Source: Bacteroidota bacterium (GTDB lineage: Bacteria; Bacteroidota; Bacteroidia; Chitinophagales; Chitinophagaceae). Taken from it: 6,833 nt of DNA. A model generated the notes under the pieces. The model was not told the origin of the DNA. It was given only the letters and a program-made list of their open reading frames with translations, and did no database searches. The position numbers and the translations under genes are program-made. Location of the stretch: the NCBI GenBank assembly GCA_023396345.1, contig JAEWWO010000115.1, positions 1 through 6,833 on the forward strand, given 5' to 3'. Shown here piece by piece: positions 1 to 5,601 of this stretch. Within the stretch, counting starts at the first letter, position 1; every line of letters begins with the position of its first letter.

Positions 1-2
1 TT

Positions 3-995
3 CATCAATCTGATCAACATATTGTAGGCGATTCAGCGGTAGAACCCGGCGGAAAAGCCAGCCTGCAATGGGGGCATGGAAGTGTTCAGGCTATGCAATG
101 GCTAACTCCTTTCTATAATTTGACGAACCCGAGATTAGTAGTTAATACAGGCGACAATATGCATTTGTATAATGTTGCACAAGACTGGTGTGGTATTGAA
201 GAAGCAAAAAATCGTGTAGAAAGATTTTTTAAAGGGATTTCAGGGTATCGCGTACCAACGATTACAACAACAGGAAATCATGATATTGGATACTCAAACT
301 ATGTACAGGTAAAAGAGTGGAGAAATATTTATAACAAAATTGTAGGGCAAAGAGTTTTTTCTTATAAAATGGGAAGCTTTTATATCCTGGCTAAAGAATG
401 GACTACACAGGAATTTTATGATTGGGCAAAAAATGATTTTGAAAAAAGCTTTGCTGATTCCACGATCAAATACAGGCTGGTTGCAACACATTTTTTTGAC
501 GGTCCCGAAGGCTGGACAACCATAGGCAATAAAAATAAACATCCGGACCTGCTCATTGCAGGCCACAATCATCGAAGCAGAATATTACAGCAAACTCCTT
601 ATCCCGTATTAACGGTACAATCCGCACAGAATCATCAGGCGGCAGCTTTTTATAATTTTAAGAAAAAAGATTCCGGTTGGACCTCCGCCCAACCGCTCAG
701 TCATTCCGATTCTACAAATGTATTTAAATTGGTCGGTGATTATGGTAAGCAGAAAGTGTATGAAGTATTTCACAAGCCAAACAACGGCATTGCACGTTCT
801 AATACAGTTATAATTACCAACGAACTTCCGATTGATTTTTATAATGGAAGGATAAAATTTTTAATGAAGCGGAAACGTTATAAAGTAACGGGAGGGGAAG
901 TGATTAGTACGTACAATTATGGTAAGAGGAAAAAAGCGGTACTCGTACAGGTGAATATTAAAGCCAATAGCAACACTACTGTATCTATTAAGTAA
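3..995 (+). CDS. Calcineurin-like metallophosphoesterase, 5' end missing
   Basis: A dinuclear-metal phosphoesterase of the calcineurin-like fold; its substrate cannot be told. The frame is open from the left edge, so the gene begins outside the window. The ATG at 93 is not the true start, because the first metal-binding motif lies upstream of it: Asp (12-14) and His (18-20) in SDQH. The other family motifs follow in order: NTGDN (Asp at 153-155), TGNHD (Asn and His at 276-281), a lone His in VATHF (483-485) and AGHNH (His at 558-560 and 564-566). All expected metal ligands are therefore present. The last 130 or so residues after GHNH are probably a beta-rich tail of unknown role. The visible part is 330 residues. 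Any signal peptide is out of view. The gene lies 55 bases before a GH16 lipoprotein on the same strand with no hairpin between them, so co-transcription is plausible. Family assignment is firm; a link to glucan use is inference. Confidence 0.88.
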   Translation, partial: HQSDQHIVGDSAVEPGGKASLQWGHGSVQAMQWLTPFYNLTNPRLVVNTGDNMHLYNVAQDWCGIEEAKNRVERFFKGISGYRVPTITTTGNHDIGYSNYVQVKEWRNIYNKIVGQRVFSYKMGSFYILAKEWTTQEFYDWAKNDFEKSFADSTIKYRLVATHFFDGPEGWTTIGNKNKHPDLLIAGHNHRSRILQQTPYPVLTVQSAQNHQAAAFYNFKKKDSGWTSAQPLSHSDSTNVFKLVGDYGKQKVYEVFHKPNNGIARSNTVIITNELPIDFYNGRIKFLMKRKRYKVTGGEVISTYNYGKRKKAVLVQVNIKANSNTTVSIK

Positions 996-1050
996 ATGTT
1001 ATTGACCTTTGAATGATTTTTTAAAATATCCGGAAATAAAATAATAAATA

Positions 1051-1977
1051 ATGATAAAAACCATTGTTTTTTTGGGGTTAATCCCTTTATTGTCAATTCA
1101 AAGCAATTGTACTAAAAACAAACCCTCTGTGCCTGATGAACCCTACCAGGAAATTCCTGCCCCAGACGGGTTTAAATATATTGGCGGCGATGAATTCAAT
1201 ACAAAACTATTGAACGAGAACACATGGCTCAAGTATGGTACAGCAGGAAGCGGAACAGCAACCTATGGTCGCCAGCAGGGCATGATCCAAACTTATCGCC
1301 CCGAGCAGGTGCAAATGGCTACATTGCCTACCGGCGAACAGGTTGTAAGGATCACTTCTGTAAAAAGAACCGATAAAGATAGTTTATACGGTCAGCCCTC
1401 TTGGTGGTCCGGCGCAATATCCACGCGTGAGCGTAATGTTTTCTTTCCGCTTTATTGCCGAATCGAGGTGCGGGCAAAAGTTGCGAATGTTTTGGGTGTG
1501 TGGCACGCACTGTGGAGCCGTTATTATAATGGAGCAAGCATAGCGGAACTGGATCTGAATGAATGTTTTGTAGTCACAAACGGGCTGAATAAGGTGAACC
1601 AAGCGATTCACCTGTGGAATGCCAATACAAACACAACACAGTCGAACGTGGGTAACAAATCTAAAGATGTTGCAGATGTTGCGGGTACTTTTCACACTTA
1701 TGCCGTGCAGGTAGATAAAGATCCTAATGCGGAAAATGAGGCCATTATAACTTACTACATTGATGATGTTGTTCTTTATTCTCTTAAAACGAGCGACTTT
1801 CCCAATCGTAACAGATTCATTCTTGATGCTATCGCGGAAAAACGTGAGAACAGTGTTTGGGATTTTGTGCTAACCGGGCAAATCGGTGCAACCGGTGCAT
1901 GGGTAGGTTATCCTGAAGAAGGCGTAAATACTGCCATTACAGAGATTGACTATGTAAGAATTTTTGTAAAAGAATAA
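1051..1977 (+). CDS. Lipoprotein with divergent GH16 (beta-glucanase-like) domain
   Basis: Predicted surface or periplasmic lipoprotein, 308 residues, with a concanavalin-like GH16 glycoside hydrolase domain. A hydrophobic leader (residues 3-16) ends in SNC with Cys20 as the likely lipidation site; Asn just before the Cys is a weak lipobox. The GH16 domain runs from about residue 45 (GGDEFN) to the end. Landmarks are RIEVRAK (138-143), a Trp-rich strand (VWHALW, 150-155), the active-site pattern ELDLNE with Glu166 as nucleophile, Asp168 and Glu171 as acid/base, and the family's closing strand EIDYVRIF (299-306). The ExDxxE spacing fits beta-bulge GH16 enzymes, but Asn170 stands where a hydrophobic residue is usual. 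The sequence is far from the laminarinase-type GH16 encoded convergently nearby, so it may act on a different beta-linkage or galactan. It lacks PKD or CBM modules. Transcription likely ends at the hairpin at 1994-2027. Fold is confident; substrate unknown. Confidence 0.85.
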   Translation: MIKTIVFLGLIPLLSIQSNCTKNKPSVPDEPYQEIPAPDGFKYIGGDEFNTKLLNENTWLKYGTAGSGTATYGRQQGMIQTYRPEQVQMATLPTGEQVVRITSVKRTDKDSLYGQPSWWSGAISTRERNVFFPLYCRIEVRAKVANVLGVWHALWSRYYNGASIAELDLNECFVVTNGLNKVNQAIHLWNANTNTTQSNVGNKSKDVADVAGTFHTYAVQVDKDPNAENEAIITYYIDDVVLYSLKTSDFPNRNRFILDAIAEKRENSVWDFVLTGQIGATGAWVGYPEEGVNTAITEIDYVRIFVKE

Positions 1978-1993
1978 GTGGCAATAAAACAAT

Positions 1994-2027
1994 AAAGCTG
2001 CTGTCAGATTTTTATGACAGCAGCTTT
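1994..2027. terminator. Bidirectional rho-independent-like terminator
   Basis: A perfect 13-bp inverted repeat (1994-2006 pairs with 2015-2027, arm AAAGCTGCTGTCA) encloses an 8-base loop. It lies 16 bases past the stop of the plus-strand GH16 gene and 19 bases past the stop of the minus-strand GH16 gene. The stem ends in A:T pairs and has an AT-rich tail on each side (TTATTTA on plus, TATTGTTTTATT on minus), so it can plausibly end transcription from both directions. The tails are not pure T runs. Confidence 0.85.
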
Positions 2028-2046
2028 TATTTAGGCTATAAAAAAA

Positions 2047-3069
2047 CTATCTGTACACCCTCACATAATCCACTTCTAATACTGCACTGTTAAATGCAGA
2101 ATCAAGTTCTCCGCCGAAGTTGCCACCCAGTGCCAGATTTAATATAATAAAGAAATTTTTATTGAAAGGAAGATTGCCGTCATTCTTTAGTGAATGTATC
2201 AGGTTTCCGTCAACGTAAATTTTTATTGCCTCAGCAGACCATTCGGCACTAAATACATTAAACTGTGCCGATGGATTATTTATTTTTATTTTATTTCCGT
2301 CTGCATTTCCTCCATGGCGTGCCGGATAATGAAATGTGCCGTATACATATTCCGGGTCGCGGGTAAGATATTCCATAATATCAATTTCGCCACACTCGGG
2401 CCAGCCTACAGAAGTTATGTTACTGCCCAACATCCAGGCTGCGGGCCAAATGCCTTTTACGCCGGATGGCAGTTTCGCTCTTACTTCTATTTTACCATAA
2501 GTAAAGTCGTACTTACCCTGAGTTTTTAATCTGGCCGACGTGTATTTGCTACCGCTGTAATCTTCTTTTTTTGCCACAATCTTGAGGGTACCGTCAGATA
2601 CATATGCATTGGCCAGTCTGTTTGTATAATATTGAACTTCATTATTTCCCCAGCCCCAATCGCCTGTTCCTATATCATATGCCCACTTTTCGGGATTGGG
2701 AGTACCTGGCACATCAAACTCATCGGACCAGACAAGGGATAGGGCTTTTGTTACCGCTATTGTAACAGACTTTGAGGTAGAAACACCCGAAGAGTTCTTA
2801 GCTTTTACGGAAACGGTATAATTTCCTGAAGTTGGTTATACATGAGTTACTTTTCCCGAAGTTGAATTTTCGTGGAGTCCATTGCCAAAATCAAACTCAT
2901 ATGAGGTAGCATTAACTGCCGTGGCTGTAAACTCTACACTTCCGTTATTAGCAGGGTTAACAACAGCAGTAAGGTTTAAACCACTTGGCACCGGGTCTTT
3001 TTTAGGAACACTTTTATTATTACAACTTGCCAGCAGAGAAATAAAAACTATTGAAAGAAATTTTATCAT
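2047..3069 (-). pseudogene. PKD-GH16 lipoprotein (laminarinase-type endo-beta-glucanase), interrupted by in-frame TAA
   Basis: One reading frame from the ATG at 3069 to the TAG... end at 2047 would encode 340 residues but for a TAA at codon 78 (2836-2838). Codons 1-77 give a lipoprotein leader (LLASC, Cys16) and the first half of a PKD domain. After the stop the frame continues without a shift through the rest of the PKD domain (to about 108) and a complete GH16 domain (112-340): WSDEFD, the Trp/Asn-rich substrate strand GDWGWGNNEVQYY, KIEVRAKLPSG, IWPAAWMLG, the active site GEIDIMEY (Glu228 nucleophile, Asp230, Glu233 acid/base; near 2370-2391) and closing LEVDYVRVY. These are hallmarks of GH16 laminarinases/lichenases cutting beta-1,3 or mixed-linkage glucans. 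A GTG at 2712 is the only restart candidate before the catalytic core, but it would omit the first GH16 strand and any export signal. It is the last gene of the SusD operon, 17 bases after its neighbour. It could be a functional gene if the TAA is a sequencing error. Confidence 0.85.
2836..2838 (-). other. Premature TAA stop inside the PKD domain of the GH16 gene
   Basis: The minus strand reads V-T-H-V-TAA-P-T-S-G-N-Y-T-V. In the three other PKD domains of this operon the same spot is H-x-Y followed by a G-x-Y/D-Y strand, so the stop replaces a conserved Tyr. TAT or TAC to TAA is a single third-position change at base 2836. No frameshift is involved, since both sides are in the same frame. 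Confidence 0.85.
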
Positions 3070-3086
3070 GACTTGAAATTTTTTGA

Positions 3087-3965
3087 TTATTTAGCTTTAA
3101 TTTTTACATACCAGGCATTACCATCTTTTCCTACTGTTCTTAAGGTCATATGGGTATCCGTTCTGCTTAAAACCTGATATCTGTGAGAGCCTACGTAGAG
3201 ACCAAGATGTCCTTTTCCTGAAAATACAATAAATTCTGTATCAGCCGTTCCGTCGTAGCTAAATACGCTGTTATAGGTTGCTGCCGTACTACCAATAAGC
3301 GTATAATCTCCGGATCCTGTAAGGCTGGGATCAAAATCTATAAGATATTCCTTCTTGCCGTGAAGAGAATTATTGGTTGTGTGTGTAAAAGAATTTCCTT
3401 CATTGTTAAAGGTATATTCATCATCATACACTCCTAAGCCCGATTTATCTAAAGGAGGAGCAGACCACCAATCAGAAGATAAAGAGGAAGTGGGACCTAC
3501 TCCAAAATGAGCCGGAGCTAAAGAATCTACAACCCATGTTTTTGATGAATTGTTTGTAAGCATTCGTACTAATTCGGGATTTGCTACAAAATCTCTTCTG
3601 AGAGTTATTTTTTGTGATGTAGTACTTGATAAACCTCCTTTCCCACTCGCTGTAACAGTGATAATGTAATCTTTAACTCCGATATGTCCATAAGAATGAG
3701 TCTGACTGTTTACTGTACTTATAACAGGGTCTGAGCCATCTCCAAAATCTATTTTATAATTAATGGCATTAGGAGAAGTGGCAGTAACTGTTACAATTCC
3801 GCTACCGTCGCCGTTAGGGCTGGCAGTAGATTGTCCGGCTAACAAAACAGAAAGCTGCGGTAAATCAGGAGGAGTAAGCGGTCCAAAGTTATAGTCTTTC
3901 TTTTCACAGCCGACAAGGCTAAAAAATAAAAAGAAAAAAAGAAGGAAAAATTTATATGTATTCAT
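3087..3965 (-). CDS. PKD-domain surface glycan-binding lipoprotein (SusE/SusF-like position)
   Basis: A 292-residue lipoprotein likely displayed on the outer membrane to bind glycan for the SusC/D pair. The leader is very Phe-rich (residues 6-16) and ends in SLVGC, with Cys20 lipidated. A PKD domain spans about 36-123, with YKIDFGDGSDP (70-80), the HSY motif (90-92) and a DYIITVTA strand (99-106). The C-terminal part (about 127-292) opens with LVRMLTNNSSKTWVVDS and continues with HFGVGP (153-158), DWW (165-167), VYDDEYTF (179-186) and a beta-rich end. I recognise this arrangement as common in PKD lipoproteins next to SusD in Bacteroidota, where aromatic residues such as the WW pair may contact sugar; that role is inferred. 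No catalytic motif is seen. It lies 17 bases after the 524-residue lipoprotein gene and 17 bases before the PKD-GH16 gene. Exact ligand unknown, beta-glucan likely from context. Confidence 0.82.
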   Translation of the reverse strand: MNTYKFFLLFFFLFFSLVGCEKKDYNFGPLTPPDLPQLSVLLAGQSTASPNGDGSGIVTVTATSPNAINYKIDFGDGSDPVISTVNSQTHSYGHIGVKDYIITVTASGKGGLSSTTSQKITLRRDFVANPELVRMLTNNSSKTWVVDSLAPAHFGVGPTSSLSSDWWSAPPLDKSGLGVYDDEYTFNNEGNSFTHTTNNSLHGKKEYLIDFDPSLTGSGDYTLIGSTAATYNSVFSYDGTADTEFIVFSGKGHLGLYVGSHRYQVLSRTDTHMTLRTVGKDGNAWYVKIKAK

Positions 3966-3982
3966 TATTTCAAATTTTTATT

Positions 3983-5557
3983 TTAATTAAGAGAAATATC
4001 ATCCAAATAGAAGGTATAGTTGGCAGAACCATCACCCTGAGTTCCGTTATCAAATATGAGTACTATTTTTTGATAACTATTTGCTGTATTCACTCCGGAA
4101 TAGTCAAACGTGAGTTCCTCCCATTCGTTGGCTTTGGTGGTTACTGCTTCTTTTTCATAGAAAATACCGCCGTTGGAAAGGTTTTCTGTTTTTAATAAAA
4201 CTTTTGCGCCCACTCTTGGCGAGAAAACTTTCATTTTAAAAGTTTTTCCTGCTGAAAAGTTAATTGGGTCAGGCAAAGTAATAATTCCTCCTCCCCATGG
4301 TTGTCCGGCATTTTTAATCATTCTTAATACTTTAGCAGAGGTATTAATTCCCGCTTTGTTTGCATTATCTACTACTGTAAGATTTCCTCCGTCAAAACCG
4401 AATAAATCATAAGAAAGCGTAGTAGACTCGAAAGTAAGCGGCAGCTTAACAACGGGAGCTGCATCATTTAATGTGCTTGACTGGCGAATGTCATCAAAGT
4501 GGAAAGTAAAGTTCGCAGTTCCGTCTCCTTGTGTGCCAAGTTCAAAAATCAAAACAATGTGCTCGTAGGTGTTGGCTGTATTGATTCCTGTGAAATCGAA
4601 GCCGAGTTCTTCCCATTCATTAGCTTTAGTGGTTACTGCATTAGCTTCAAAGTTTTTAGAAGGATCGGAAGCATTTTCTACTTTAAATAAAACCTTAGCA
4701 CCTGCTCTTGGAGAAAGAACTTTCATTCTGAAATATTTTAATGTAGAAAAGTCAATTGATTTACCTAATCCAATCCAGCTGCCTCCCCATGGTTGTCCGG
4801 CATTTTTAATCATTCTGCCGGTTTTAGCGCTTGAGTTGATTCCTGCTTTCAAAGGATTATCTACAACAGAAGCGTTTCCTCCATCGAAGTTGCTAAAGCC
4901 ATAGGTAATTGTTGAAGATTCAAAAGTTATTGGAAGAACCAGCGGATCTACTATTGTTACTGTAGATGTATATTCTGTGGTAGCAGCGCCACCGCTTAGT
5001 GCTACAACTTTTACAGTATAAGTTCCGGTTTTGGTATATTCATGATTTACTGTTTGCCCTTCAAGAAAAGTAATGGGGGTTTCATTTTCAACCTCTCCGA
5101 AATAAACGCGGAAAACTTTTTCATACAATGCGGATGCACTTACGTTAATTTTCATATTGCTTGCGGCATCTTTAGCAATATTTACTACAAGGTTTTCCGG
5201 TTTTTTAAATGTTACGGTTAACGGCTGAATATGTTCCGTAGCTTTACCCGTAAGATCATAGGCAACTATTTTTACACTATAGTTTCCTTCGGCATATTTG
5301 TGCTGTACTTTTCCTCCGGGAGCAACTTGTGCAGGAGTTGTAGTATTATCACCAAAATAGATGTCGTAGCTTACAGCTCCTTTTCCACTGGGAAAAAGAG
5401 TTACCATACCGGAGTTATCTTGTGTAATATCATACATGGCAGAAATATCGGAGGGCGCAGACCCTGACTCCAGAAAACTCAGGTCGCCATTTTCAAATTT
5501 TGTACAGCCTATTGTTGCCAGCAGAATAAGCTGTAATATTATTAATATTTTTTTCAT
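3983..5557 (-). CDS. Multidomain surface glycan-binding lipoprotein: 2 PKD + 2 tandem CBM-like domains
   Basis: A 524-residue lipoprotein, probably the main surface glycan-binding protein of the locus. The leader MKKILIILQL... ends in TIGC, with Cys18 as the lipidation site. PKD domain 1 is about 38-116 (YDIYFGD, HKY at 86-88); PKD domain 2 is about 120-203 (FRVYFGE, HEY at 172-174). Two homologous domains follow, 208-359 and 372-524. Each starts LP-(I/L)-TFES, carries FDGGN, the motif RMIKNAGQPWGG, SPR-x-GAKVL, TTKANEWEEL, and ends in GTQGDG-x-AN-(F/Y)-TF with a final DDI. The beta-rich pattern and conserved Trp residues suggest a jelly-roll carbohydrate-binding module, used twice for avidity; this is inference, since the exact CBM family is not recognised. 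No glycosidase motif is visible. It follows the SusD-like gene by 44 bases and precedes the PKD lipoprotein by 17, consistent with one transcript. PKD domains probably act as rigid spacers holding the binding domains off the membrane. Confidence 0.85.
   Translation of the reverse strand: MKKILIILQLILLATIGCTKFENGDLSFLESGSAPSDISAMYDITQDNSGMVTLFPSGKGAVSYDIYFGDNTTTPAQVAPGGKVQHKYAEGNYSVKIVAYDLTGKATEHIQPLTVTFKKPENLVVNIAKDAASNMKINVSASALYEKVFRVYFGEVENETPITFLEGQTVNHEYTKTGTYTVKVVALSGGAATTEYTSTVTIVDPLVLPITFESSTITYGFSNFDGGNASVVDNPLKAGINSSAKTGRMIKNAGQPWGGSWIGLGKSIDFSTLKYFRMKVLSPRAGAKVLFKVENASDPSKNFEANAVTTKANEWEELGFDFTGINTANTYEHIVLIFELGTQGDGTANFTFHFDDIRQSSTLNDAAPVVKLPLTFESTTLSYDLFGFDGGNLTVVDNANKAGINTSAKVLRMIKNAGQPWGGGIITLPDPINFSAGKTFKMKVFSPRVGAKVLLKTENLSNGGIFYEKEAVTTKANEWEELTFDYSGVNTANSYQKIVLIFDNGTQGDGSANYTFYLDDISLN
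3986..4936 (-). repeat. Tandem intragenic duplication encoding two CBM-like domains
   Basis: Copy 1 (4481-4936, residues 208-359) and copy 2 (3986-4444, residues 372-524) are homologous in protein and partly in DNA, with a period of 492 bases (164 codons) at the core. A 35-base stretch is identical in both: 4290-4324 and 4782-4816, encoding the RMIKNAGQPWGG motif. Elsewhere the copies have diverged, for example GFSNFDGGNASVVDN against DLFGFDGGNLTVVDN. The linker between them is about 12 residues. The pattern indicates an internal duplication with strong conservation, or local gene conversion, at the probable binding site. Confidence 0.88.
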
Positions 5558-5601
5558 CTGTATCTTGTTTATTTATTTTAGTCCTATTGTGTATGACTGT
5601 T

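Noticed and set aside
996..1050. Bacteroidota-type promoter (TTTG ... TAnnTTTG) ahead of the plus-strand GH16 gene
   Set aside because: A TTTG is present at about 1007-1010, but no convincing TAnnTTTG box lies at the proper spacing. The gap is short and AT-rich, so co-transcription with the upstream gene is equally likely.
2047..2712. A separate GH16 gene starting at the GTG at 2712
   Set aside because: That start cuts off the first GH16 strand (LVWSDEFD), which is encoded in the same frame just upstream along with the PKD half. It is an artefact of open-frame calling after the premature stop.
2836..2838. Stop-codon recoding or an alternative genetic code
   Set aside because: All genes here end normally at TAA or TAG, no other internal TAA is seen in the genes, and no stem-loop typical of programmed readthrough is evident. 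A point mutation or error is simpler.
2836..3069. A stand-alone 77-residue lipoprotein gene
   Set aside because: Its C-terminus stops in the middle of a PKD domain whose other half continues in the same frame after the TAA, so it is the 5' part of the interrupted gene.
4173..4904. Plus-strand open frames opposite the CBM-like repeats, similar to each other
   Set aside because: They are antisense shadows of the tandem duplication; their mutual similarity is explained by the repeated domains on the minus strand, and they have no start context or known motifs.
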